From Haematobia irritans (Eukaryota > Arthropoda > Insecta > Diptera > Muscidae), in contig NC_134397.1 of assembly GCF_050003625.1 (NCBI RefSeq), positions 73,573,551 through 73,637,550 of the forward strand: a DNA stretch of 64,000 bases. The letters are read 5' to 3'. The notes beneath the pieces were generated by a model. The model was not told where the DNA came from. It did not search any database and was given only the letters and a program-made list of their open reading frames with translations. Every line of letters starts with the position of its first letter. Positions within the stretch are counted from its first letter, which is position 1. This document shows, in pieces, positions 1 through 12,400 of the stretch. The position numbers and the translations under genes were made by a program.

Positions 1-3000
1 TTTTTCGAATTATCGTCCTTTTCGCTCTAGGACGCTTAGTTTAGGAGATATGGCCAAAAGAAGTTTTTCATATAAAAATTTCAATTTTTGTAGGATTTGG
101 GTGGATTTTTCGATTTTTTGAGGGTGGTCACGAATTAAAGCCCTTTTCGCTCTAGGACGCTTAGTTTAGGAGATATGACAAAAAGAAGTTTTTCATATAA
201 AAATTTAAATTTTTTTAGGATTTGGGTGGATTTTTCGATTTTTTGAGAGTGATCACGAATTATCGTCCTTTTCGCTCTAGGACGCTTAGTTTAGGAGATA
301 TGACCAAAAGAAGTTTTTCATATAAAAATTTCAATTTTTTTAGGATTTGGGTGGATTTTTCGATTTTTTTAGGGGTGGTCACGAATTATCGTCCTTTTCG
401 CTCTAGGACGCTTAGTTTAGGAGATATGACAAAAAGAAGTTTTTCATATAAAAATTTCAATTTTTTTAGGATTTGGGTGGATTTTTCGATTTTTTGAGGG
501 TGATCACGAATTATCGTCCTTTTCGCTCTAGGACGCTTAGTTTAGGAGATATGGCCAAAAGAAGTTTTTCATATAAAAATTTCAATTTTTTTAGGATTTG
601 GGTGGATTTTTCGATTTTTTCGAATTATCGTCCTTTTCGCTCTAGGACGCTTAGTTTAGGAGATATGGCCAAAAGAAGTTTTTCATATAAAAATTTCAAT
701 TTTTTTTAGGATTTGGGTGGATTTTTCGATTTTTCGGGGGTGGTCACGAATTATCGTCCTTTTAGCTCTAGGACGCTTAGTTTAGGAGATATGACCAAAA
801 GAAGTTTTTCATATAAAAATTTCAATTTTTTTAGGATTTGGGTGGATTTTTCGATTTTTTAGGGGTGGTCACGAATTATCGTCCTTTTCGCTCTAGGACG
901 CTTAGTTTAGGAGATATGACAAAAAGAAGTTTTTCATATAAAAATTTCAATTTTATTAGGATTTGGGTGGATTTTTCGATTTTTTGAGGGTGATCACGAA
1001 TTATCGTCCTTTTCGCTCTAGGACGCTTAGTTTAGGAGATATGGCCAAAAGAAGTTTTTCATATAAAAATTTCAATTTTTGTAGGATTTGGGTGGATTTT
1101 TCGATTTTTTGGGGTGGTTACGAATTATCGTCCTTTTCGCTCAAGGACGCTTAGTTTAGGAGATATGGCCAAAAGAAGTTTTTCATATAAAAATTTCAAT
1201 TTTTTTAGGATTTGGGTGGATTTTTCGATTTTTTGAGGGTGGTCACGAATTAAAGCCCTTTTCGCTCTAGGACGCTTAGTTTAGGAGATATGGCCAAAAG
1301 AAGTTTTTCATATAAAAATTTCAATTTTTTTAGGATTTGGGTGGATTTTTCGATTTTTTGAGGGTGGTCACGAATTATCGTCCTTTTCGCTCTAGGACGC
1401 TTAGTTTAGGAGATATGGCCAAAAGAAGTTTTTCATATAAAAATTTCAATTTTTTTAGGATTTGGGTGGATTTTTCGATTTTTCGGGGGTGGTCACGAAT
1501 TATCGTCCTTTTAGCTCTAGGACGCTTAGTTCAGGAGATATGACAAAAAGAAGTTTTTCATATAAAAATTTCAATTTTATTAGGATTTGGGTGGATTTTT
1601 CGATTTTTTGAGGGTGGTCACGAATTAAAGCCCTTTTCGCTCTAGGACGCTTAGTTTAGGACATATGTTTTTCATATAAAATTTTCAATTTTTGTAGGTT
1701 TTGGGTGGATTTTTCGATTTTTTGAGGGTGGTCACGAATTATCGTCCTTTTCGCTCTAGGACGCTTAGTTTAGGAGATATGGCCAAAAGAAGTTTTTCAT
1801 ATAAAAATTTCAATTTTTTTAGGATTTGGGTGGATTTTTCGATTTTTTAGGGGTGGTTACGAATTATCGTCCTTTTCGCTCTAGGACGCTTAGTTTAGGA
1901 GATATGACAAAAAGAAGTTTTTCATATAAAAATTTCAATTTTATTAGGATTTGGGTGGATTTTTCGATTTTTTGAGGGTGATCACGAATTATCGTCCTTT
2001 TCGCTCTAGGACGCTTAGTTTAGGAGATATGGCCAAAAGAAGTTTTTCATATAAAAATTTCAATTTTTTTAGGATTTGGGTGGATTTTTCGATTTTTTGG
2101 GGTGGTTACGAATTATCGTCCTTTTCGCTCTAGGACGCTTAGTTTAGGAGATATGGCCAAAAGAAGTTTTTCATATAAAAATTTCAATTTTTTTAGGATA
2201 GGGTGGTCACGAATTATCGTCCTTTTAGCTCTAGGACGCTTAGTTTAGGAGATATGGCCAAAAGAAGTTTTTCATATAAAAATTTCAATTTTATTAGGAT
2301 TTGGGTGGATTTTTCGATTTTTTGAGGGTGATCACGAATTATCGTCCTTTTCGCTCTAGGACGCTTAGTTTAGGAGATATGGCCAAAAGAAGTTTTTCAT
2401 ATAAAAATTTCAATTTTTTTAGGATTTGGGTGGATTTTTCGATTTTTTGGGGTGGTTACGAATTATCGTCCTTTTCGCTCTAGGACGCTTAGTTTAGGAG
2501 ATATGGCCAAAAGAAGTTTTTCATATAAAAATTTCAATTTTTGTAGGATTTGGGTGGATTTTTCGATTTTTTGAGGGTGGTCACGAATTATCGTCCTTTT
2601 CGCTCTAGGACGCTTAGTTTAGGAGATATGGCCAAAAGAAGTTTTTCATATAAAAATTTCAATTTTTTTAGGATTTGGGTGGATTTTTCGATTTTTTTAG
2701 GGGTGGTCACGAATTATCGTCCTTTTCGCTCTAGGACGCTTAGTTTAGGAGATATGACAAAAAGAAGTTTTTCATATAAAAATTTCAATCTTTTTAGGAT
2801 TTGGGTGGATTTTTCGATTTTTTGAGGGTGATCACGAATTATCGTCCTTTTCGCTCTAGGACGCTTAGTTTAGGAGATATGGCCAAAAGAAGTTTTTCAT
2901 ATAAAAATTTCAATTTTTTTAGGATTTGGGTGGATTTTTCGATTTTTTGGGGGTGGTTACGAATTATCGTCCTTTTCGCTCTAGGACGCCTAATTTAGGA

Positions 3001-3390
3001 GATATGGCCAAAAGAAGTTTTTCATATAAAAATTTCAATTTTTTTAGGATTTGGGTGGATTTTTCGATTTTTTGAGGGTGGTCACGAATTAAAGCCCTTT
3101 TCGCTCTAGGACGCTTAGTTTAGGAGATATGGCCAAAAGAAGTTTTTCATATAAACATTTCAATTTTTTTAGGATTTGGGTGGATTTTTCGATTTTTCGG
3201 GAGTGGTCACGAATTATCGTCCTTTTCGCTCTAGGACGCTTAGTTTAGGAGATATGACCAAAAGAAGTTTTTCATATAAAAATGTGAATTTTTTTAGGAT
3301 TTGGGTGGATTTTTCGATTTTTTGAGGGTGGTCACGAATTAAAGCCCTTTTCGCTCTAGCACGCTTAGTTTAGGAGATATGGCCAAAAGA
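1..3390 (+). repeat. Duplication A, copy 1 (continues beyond the left edge)
   Basis: Rare variants recur at a constant offset of 5896 bp in 5897-8100: the short monomer with ATATGTTTTTCAT (about 1665 and 7561), the truncation GGATAGGGTGG (2196 and 8092) and TTCAGGAG (about 1530 and 7426). Past 2200 the offset becomes 5772 and then 6014, because copy 1 holds a 350-bp local duplication (1951-2133 repeated at 2301-2483) and copy 2 holds an extra pair of monomers near 8.7-8.8 kb. The last shared private marker is CTAGCACGC at about 3360 and 9374, after which the copies diverge. The match already holds at position 1, so the true left end is outside the window. Confidence 0.85.
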
Positions 3391-5896
3391 AGTTTTTCAT
3401 ATAAACATTTCAATTTTTTTAGGATTTGGGTGGATTTTTCGATTTTTCGGGAGTGGTCACGAATTATCGTCCTTTTCGCTCTAGGACGCTTAGTTTAGGA
3501 GATATGACCAAAAGAAGTTTTTCATATAAAAATTTGAATTTTTTTAGGATTTGGGTGGATTTTTCGATTTTTTGAGGGTGGTCACGAATTAAAGCCCTTT
3601 TCGCTCTAGGACGCTTAGTTTAGGAGATATGGCCAAAAGAAGTTTTTCATATAAAAATTTCAATTTTTGTAGGATTTGGGTGGATTTTTCGATTTTTTGA
3701 GGGTGGTCACGAATTATCGTCCTTTTCGCTCTAGGACGCTTAGTTTAGGAGATATGGCCAAAAGAAGTTTTTCATATAAAAATTTCAATTTTTTTAGGAT
3801 TTGGGTGGATTTTTCGATTTTTTTAGGGGTGGTCACGAATTATCGTCCTTTTCGCTCTAGGACGCTTAGTTTAGGAGATATGACAAAAAGAAGTTTTTCA
3901 TATAAAAATTTCAATCTTTTTAGGATTTGGGTGGATTTTTCGATTTTTTGAGGGTGATCACGAATTATCGTCCTTTTCGCTCTAGGACGCTTAGTTTAGG
4001 AGATATGGCCAAAAGAAGTTTTTCATATAAAAATTTCAATTTTTTTTAGGATTTGGGTGGATTTTTCGATTTTTCGGGGGTGGTCACGAATTATCGTCCT
4101 TTTAGCTCTAGGACGCTTAGTTTAGGAGATATGACCAAAAGAAGTTTTTCATATAAAAATTTCAATTTTTTTAGGATTTGGGTGGATTTTTCGATTTTTT
4201 AGGGGTGGTCACGAATTATCGTCCTTTTCGCTCTAGGACGCTTAGTTTAGGAGATATGACAAAAAGAAGTTTTTCATATAAAAATTTCAATTTTATTAGG
4301 ATTTGGGTGGATTTTTCGATTTTTTGAGGGTGATCACGAATTATCGTCCTTTTCGCTCTAGGACGCTTAGTTTAGGAGATATGGCCAAAAGAAGTTTTTC
4401 ATATAAAAATTTCAATTTTTTTAGGATTTGGGTGGATTTTTCGATTTTTTGGGGTGGTTACGAATTATCGTCCTTTTCGCTCTAGGACGCTTAGTTTAGG
4501 AGATATGGCCAAAAGAAGTTTTTCATATAAAAATTTCAATTTTTTTAGGATTTGGGTGGATTTTTCGATTTTTTGAGGGTGGTCACGAATTAAAGCCCTT
4601 TTCGCTCTAGGACGCTTAGTTTAGGAGATATGGCCAAAAGAAGTTTTTCATATAAAAATTTCAATTTTTTTAGGATTTGGGTGGATTTTTCGATTTTTCG
4701 GGGGTGGTCACGAATTAAAGCCCTTTTCGCTCTAGGACGCCAAAAGAAGTTTTTCATATAAAAATTTCAATTTTTTTAGGATTTGGGTGGATTTTTCGAT
4801 TTTTTGAGGGTGGTCACGAATTAAAGCCCTTTTCGCTCTAGGACGCCAAAAGAAGATTTTCATATAAAAATTTCAATTTTCTTAGGATTTGGGTGGATTT
4901 TTCGATTTTTTGAGGGTGGTCACGAATTATCGTCCTTTTCGCTCTAGGACGCTTAGTTTAGGAGATATGGCCAAAAGAAGTTTTTCATATAAAAATTTCA
5001 ATTTTTTTAGGATTTGGGTGGATTTTTCGATTTTTCGGGGGTGGTCACGAATTATCGTCCTTTTAGCTCTAGGACGCTTAGTTTAGGAGATATGACAAAA
5101 AGAAGTTTTTCATATAAAAATTTCAATTTTATTAGGATTTGGGTGGATTTTTCGATTTTTTGAGGGTGGTCACGAATTAAAGCCCTTTTCGCTCTAGGAC
5201 GCTTAGTTTAGGAGATATGTTTTTCATATAAAAATTTCAATTTTTGTAGGTTTTGGGTGGATTTTTCGATTTTTTGAGGGTGGTCACGAATTATCGTCCT
5301 TTTCGCTCTAGGACGCTTAGTTTAGGAGATATGGCCAAAAGAAGTTTTTCATATAAAAATTTCAATTTTTTTAGGATTTGGGTGGATTTTTCGATTTTTT
5401 AGGGGTGGTCACGAATTATCGTCCTTTTCGCTCTAGGACGCTTAGTTTAGGAGATATGACAAAAAGAAGTTTTTCATATAAAAATTTCAATTTTTGTAGG
5501 ATTTGGGTGGATTTTTCGATTTTTTGAGGGTGGTCACGAATTATCGTCCTTTTCGCTCTAGGACGCTTAGTTTAGGAGATATGGCCAAAAGAAGTTTTTC
5601 ATATAAAAATTTCAATTTTTTTAGGATTTGGGTGGATTTTTCGATTTTTTTAGGGGTGGTCACGAATTATCGTCCTTTTCGCTCTAGGACGCTTAGTTTA
5701 GGAGATATGACAAAAAGAAGTTTTTCATATAAAAATTTCAATTTTTTTAGGATTTGGGTGGATTTTTCGATTTTTTGAGGGTGATCACGAATTTTCGTCC
5801 TTTTCGCTCTAGGACGCTTAGTTTAGGAGATATGGCCAAAAGAAGTTTTTCATATAAAAATTTCAATTTTTTTAGGATTTGGGTGGATTTTTCGAT
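3391..5896 (+). repeat. Satellite block between A copies, containing a partial third copy
   Basis: From about 3970 to 5480 this stretch repeats 630-1930 of copy 1: the offset is 3340 up to about 4685 and 3552 after about 4889. The 212-bp jump is exactly two extra 106-bp monomers (4685-4900) carrying the fusion GGACGCCAAAAG. The ATATGTTTTTCAT marker monomer is present at about 5218. The rest consists of ordinary monomers, including a dimer-like repeat at 3395-3530 that echoes 3145-3290 (AAACATTT with CGGGAGTGG) 250 bp earlier. Confidence 0.75.
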
Positions 5897-8800
5897 TTTT
5901 TCGAATTATCGTCCTTTTCGCTCTAGGACGCTTAGTTTAGGAGATATGGCCAAAAGAAGTTTTTCATATAAAAATTTCAATTTTTGTAGGATTTGGGTGG
6001 ATTTTTCGATTTTTTGAGGGTGGTCACGAATTAAAGCCCTTTTCGCTCTAGGACGCTTAGTTTAGGAGATATGACAAAAAGAAGTTTTTCATATAAAAAT
6101 TTAAATTTTTTTAGGATTTGGGTGGATTTTTCGATTTTTTGAGAGTGATCACGAATTATCGTCCTTTTCGCTCTAGGACGCTTAGTTTAGGAGATATGAC
6201 CAAAAGAAGTTTTTCATATAAAAATTTCAATTTTTTTAGGATTTGGGTGGATTTTTCGATTTTTTTAGGGGTGGTCACGAATTATCGTCCTTTTCGCTCT
6301 AGGACGCTTAGTTTAGGAGATATGACAAAAAGAAGTTTTTCATATAAAAATTTCAATTTTTTTAGGATTTGGGTGGATTTTTCGATTTTTTGAGGGTGAT
6401 CACGAATTATCGTCCTTTTCGCTCTAGGACGCTTAGTTTAGGAGATATGGCCAAAAGAAGTTTTTCATATAAAAATTTCAATTTTTTTAGGATTTGGGTG
6501 GATTTTTCGATTTTTTCGAATTATCGTCCTTTTCGCTCTAGGACGCTTAGTTTAGGAGATATGGCCAAAAGAAGTTTTTCATATAAAAATTTCAATTTTT
6601 TTTAGGATTTGGGTGGATTTTTCGATTTTTCGGGGGTGGTCACGAATTATCGTCCTTTTAGCTCTAGGACGCTTAGTTTAGGAGATATGACCAAAAGAAG
6701 TTTTTCATATAAAAATTTCAATTTTTTTAGGATTTGGGTGGATTTTTCGATTTTTTAGGGGTGGTCACGAATTATCGTCCTTTTCGCTCTAGGACGCTTA
6801 GTTTAGGAGATATGACAAAAAGAAGTTTTTCATATAAAAATTTCAATTTTATTAGGATTTGGGTGGATTTTTCGATTTTTTGAGGGTGATCACGAATTAT
6901 CGTCCTTTTCGCTCTAGGACGCTTAGTTTAGGAGATATGGCCAAAAGAAGTTTTTCATATAAAAATTTCAATTTTTTTAGGATTTGGGTGGATTTTTCGA
7001 TTTTTTGGGGTGGTTACGAATTATCGTCCTTTTCGCTCTAGGACGCTTAGTTTAGGAGATATGGCCAAAAGAAGTTTTTCATATAAAAATTTCAATTTTT
7101 TTAGGATTTGGGTGGATTTTTCGATTTTTTGAGGGTGGTCACGAATTAAAGCCCTTTTCGCTCTAGGACGCTTAGTTTAGGAGATATGGCCAAAAGAAGT
7201 TTTTCATATAAAAATTTCAATTTTTTTAGGATTTGGGTGGATTTTTCGATTTTTTGAGGGTGGTCACGAATTATCGTCCTTTTCGCTCTAGGACGCTTAG
7301 TTTAGGAGATATGGCCAAAAGAAGTTTTTCATATAAAAATTTCAATTTTTTTAGGATTTGGGTGGATTTTTCGATTTTTCGGGGGTGGTCACGAATTATC
7401 GTCCTTTTAGCTCTAGGACGCTTAGTTCAGGAGATATGACAAAAAGAAGTTTTTCATATAAAAATTTCAATTTTATTAGGATTTGGGTGGATTTTTCGAT
7501 TTTTTGAGGGTGGTCACGAATTAAAGCCCTTTTCGCTCTAGGACGCTTAGTTTAGGACATATGTTTTTCATATAAAATTTTCAATTTTTGTAGGTTTTGG
7601 GTGGATTTTTCGATTTTTTGAGGGTGGTCACGAATTATCGTCCTTTTCGCTCTAGGACGCTTAGTTTAGGAGATATGGCCAAAAGAAGTTTTTCATATAA
7701 AAATTTCAATTTTTTTAGGATTTGGGTGGATTTTTCGATTTTTTAGGGGTGGTCACGAATTATCGTCCTTTTCGCTCTAGGACGCTTAGTTTAGGAGATA
7801 TGACAAAAAGAAGTTTTTCATATAAAAATTTCAATTTTATTAGGATTTGGGTGGATTTTTCGATTTTTTGAGGGTGATCACGAATTATCGTCCTTTTCGC
7901 TCTAGGACGCTTAGTTTAGGAGATATGGCCAAAAGAAGTTTTTCATATAAAAATTTCAATTTTTTTAGGATTTGGGTGGATTTTTCGATTTTTTGGGGTG
8001 GTTACGAATTATCGTCCTTTTCGCTCTAGGACGCTTAGTTTAGGAGATATGGCCAAAAGAAGTTTTTCATATAAAAATTTCAATTTTTTTAGGATAGGGT
8101 GGTCACGAATTATCGTCCTTTTAGCTCTAGGACGCTTAGTTTAGGAGATATGACCAAAAGAAGTTTTTCATATAAAAATTTGAATTTTTTTAGGATTTGG
8201 GTGGATTTTTCGATTTTTTGAGGGTGGTCACGAATTAAAGCCCTTTTCGCTCTAGGACGCTTAGTTTAGGAGATATGGCCAAAAGAAGTTTTTCATATAA
8301 AAATTTCAATTTTTGTAGGATTTGGGTGGATTTTTCGATTTTTTGAGGGTGGTCACGAATTATCGTCCTTTTCGCTCTAGGACGCTTAGTTTAGGAGATA
8401 TGGCCAAAAGAAGTTTTTCATATAAAAATTTCAATTTTTTTAGGATTTGGGTGGATTTTTCGATTTTTTTAGGGGTGGTCACGAATTATCGTCCTTTTCG
8501 CTCTAGGACGCTTAGTTTAGGAGATATGACAAAAAGAAGTTTTTCATATAAAAATTTCAATCTTTTTAGGATTTGGGTGGATTTTTCGATTTTTTGAGGG
8601 TGATCACGAATTATCGTCCTTTTCGCTCTAGGACGCTTAGTTTAGGAGATATGGCCAAAAGAAGTTTTTCATATAAAAATTTCAATTTTTTTAGGATTTG
8701 GGTGGATTTTTCGATTTTTCGGGGGTGGTCACGAATTATCGTCCTTTTAGCTCTAGGACGCTTAGTTTAGGAGATATGACCAAAAGAAGTTTTTCATATA

Positions 8801-9404
8801 CAAATTTGAATTTTTTTAGGATTTGGGTGGATTTTTTGAGGGTGATCACGAATTATCGTCCTTTTCGCTCTAGGACGCTTAGTTTAGGAGATATGGCCAA
8901 AAGAAGTTTTTCATATAAAAATTTCAATTTTTTTAGGATTTGGGTGGATTTTTCGATTTTTTGGGGGTGGTTACGAATTATCGTCCTTTTCGCTCTAGGA
9001 CGCTTAATTTAGGAGATATGGCCAAAAGAAGTTTTTCATATAAAAATTTCAATTTTTTTAGGATTTGGGTGGATTTTTCGATTTTTTGAGGGTGGTCACG
9101 AATTAAAGCCCTTTTCGCTCTAGGACGCTTAGTTTAGGAGATATGGCCAAAAGAAGTTTTTCATATAAACATTTCAATTTTTTTAGGATTTGGGTGGATT
9201 TTTCGATTTTTCGGGAGTGGTCACGAATTATCGTCCTTTTCGCTCTAGGACGCTTAGTTTAGGAGATATGACCAAAAGAAGTTTTTCATATAAAAATGTG
9301 AATTTTTTTAGGATTTGGGTGGATTTTTCGATTTTTTGAGGGTGGTCACGAATTAAAGCCCTTTTCGCTCTAGCACGCTTAGTTTAGGAGATATGGCCAA
9401 AAGA
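5897..9404 (+). repeat. Duplication A, copy 2
   Basis: This is the partner of 1-3390 (offset 5896, then 5772, then 6014). Shared rare markers include GGATAGGGTGG at 8092, the short ATATGTTTTTCAT monomer at 7561, CTTAATTTAGG at about 9003 (partner about 2990) and CTAGCACGC at 9374. It carries a run of two extra monomers around 8.7-8.8 kb containing the shortened unit GGTGGATTTTTTGAGGG. The homology ends at about 9404, where copy 1 continues with an AAACATTT monomer and this copy with a TTTTTGTAGG monomer. Confidence 0.85.
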
Positions 9405-12400
9405 AGTTTTTCATATAAAAATTTCAATTTTTGTAGGATTTGGGTGGATTTTTCGATTTTTTGAGGGTGGTCACGAATTATCGTCCTTTTCGCTCTAGGA
9501 CGCTTAGTTTAGGAGATATGACCAAAAGAAGTTTTTCATATAAAAATTTCAATTTTTTTAGGATTTGGGTGGATTTTTCGATTTTTTGAGGGTGGTCACG
9601 AATTATCGTCCTTTTCGCTCTAGGACGCTTAGTTTAGGAGATATGGCCAAAAGAAGTTTTTCATATAAAAATTTCAATTTTTTTAGGATTTGGGTGGATT
9701 TTTCGATTTTTTCGAATTATCGTCCTTTTCGCTCTAGGACGCTTAGTTTAGGAGATATGGCCAAAAGAAGTTTTTCATATAAAAATTTCAATTTTTTTAG
9801 GATTTGGGTGGATTTTTCGATTTTTCGGGGGTGGTCACGAATTATCGTCCTTTTAGCTCTAGGACGCTTAGTTTAGGAGATATGACCAAAAGAAGTTTTT
9901 CATATAAAAATTTCAATTTTTTTAGGATTTGGGTGGATTTTTCGAATTTTTTAGGGGTGGTCACGAATTATCGTCCTTTTCGCTCTAGGACGCTTAGTTT
10001 AGGAGATATGACAAAAAGAAGTTTTTCATATAAAAATTTCAATTTTTTTAGGATTTGGGTGGATTTTTCGATTTTTTGAGGGTGATCACGAATTATCGTC
10101 CTTTTCGCTCTAGGACGCTTAGTTTAGGAGATATGGCCAAAAGGAGTTTTTCATATAAAAATTTCAATTTTTTTAGGATTTGGGTGGATTTTTCGATTTT
10201 TTCGAATTATCGTCCTTTTCGCTCTAGGACGCTTAGTTTAGGAGATATGGCCAAAAGAAGTTTTTCATATAAAAATTTCAATTTTTTTAGGATTTGGGTG
10301 GATTTTTCGATTTTTCGGGGGTGGTCACGAATTATCGTCCTTTTAGCTCTAGGACGCTTAGTTTAGGAGATATGGCCAAAAGAAGTTTTTCATATAAAAA
10401 TTTGAATTTTTTTAGGATTTGGGTGGATTTTTCGATTTTTTGAGGGTGGTCACGAATTAAAGCCCTTTTCGCTCTAGGACGCTTAGTTTAGGAGATATGG
10501 CCAAAAGAAGTTTTTCATATAAAAATTTCAATTTTTGTAGGATTTGGGTGGATTTTTCGATTTTTTGAGGGTGGTCACGAATTATCGTCCTTTTCGCTCT
10601 AGGACGCTTAGTTTAGGAGATATGGCCAGAAGAAGTTTTTCATATAAAAATTTCAATTTTTTTAGGATTTGGGTGGATTTTTCGATGTTTTTAGGGGTGG
10701 TCACGAATTATCGTCCTTTTCGCTCTAGGAGATATGCCAAAAAGAAGTTTTTCATATAAAAATTTCAATTTTTTTAGGATTTGGGTGGATTTTTCGATTT
10801 TTTGAGGGTGATCACGAATTATCGCCCTTTTCGCTCTAGGACGCTTAGTTTAGGAGATATGGCCAAAAGAAGTTTTTCATATAAAAATTTCAATTTTTTT
10901 TAGGATTTGGGTGGATTTTTCGATTTTTTGGGGGTGGTTACGAATTATCGTCCTTTTCGCTCTAGGACGCTTAGTTTAGGAGGTATGGCCAAAAGAAGTT
11001 TTTCATATAAAAATTTCAATTTTTGTAGGATTTGGGTGGATTTTTCGATTTTTTGAGGGTGGTCACGAATTAAAGCCCTTTTCGCTCTAGGACGCTTAGT
11101 TTAGGAGATATGGCCAAAAGAAGTTTTTCATATAAAAATTTCAATTTTTTTAGGATTTGGGTGGATTTTTCGATTTTTTGAGGGTGGTCACGAATTAAAG
11201 CCCTTTTCGCTCTAGGACGCTTAGTTTAGGAGATATGGCCAAAAGAAGTTTTTCAAATAAAAATTTCAATTTTTTTAGGATTTGGGTGGATTTTTCGAGT
11301 TTTTGAGGGTGGTCACGAATTAAAGCCCTTTTCGCTCTAGGACGCTTTGTTTAGGAGATATGGCTAAAAGAAGTTTTTCATATAAAAATTTCAATTTTTT
11401 TAGGATTTGGGTGGATTTTTCGATTTTTTGAGGGTGGTTACGAATTATCGTGCTTTTCGCTCTAGGACGCTTAGTTTAGGAGATATGGCCAAAATAAGTT
11501 TTTCATATAAACATTTCAATTTTTTTAGGATTTGGGTGGATTTTTCGATTTTTCGGGGGTGGTCACGAATTATCGTCCTTTTAGCTCTAGGACGCTTAGT
11601 TTAGGAGATATGACCAAAAGAAGTTTTTCATATAAAAATTTGAATTTTTTTAGGATTTGGGTGGATTTTTCGATTTTTTGAGGGTGGTCACGAATTAAAG
11701 CCCTTTTCGCTCTAGGACGCTTTGTTTAGGAGATATGGCTAAAAGAAGTTTTTCATATAAAAATTTCAATTTTTTTAGGATTTGGGTGGATTTTTCGATT
11801 TTTTGAGGGTGGTTACGAATTATCGTGCTTTTCGCTCTAGGACGCTTAGTTTAGGAGATATGGCCAAAAGAAGTTTTTCATATAAACATTTCAATTTTTT
11901 TAGGATTTGGGTGGATTTTTCGATTTTTTGAGGGTGGTCACGAATTAAAGCCCTTTTCGCTCTAGGACGCTTAGTTTAGGAGATATGGCCAAAAGAAGTT
12001 TTTCATATAAAAATTTCAATTTTTGTAGGATTTGGGTGGATTTTTCGATTTTTTTAGGGTGGTCAAGAATTATCGTCCTTTTCGCTCTAGGACGCTTAGT
12101 TTAGGAGATATGACCAAAAGAAGTTTTTCATATAAAAATTTCAATTTTTTTAGGATTTGGGTGGATTTTTCGATTTTTTGAGGGTGGTCACGAATTATCG
12201 TCCTTTTCGCTCTAGGACGCTTAGTTTAGGAGATATGGCCAAAAGAAGTTTTTCATATAAAAATTTCATTTTTTTTAGGATTTGGGTGGATTTTTCGATT
12301 TTTTGAGGGTGGTCACGAATTATCGTCCTTTTAGCTCTAGGACCCTTAGTTTAGGAGATATGGCCAAAAGAAGTTTTTCATATAAAAATTTGAATTTTTT

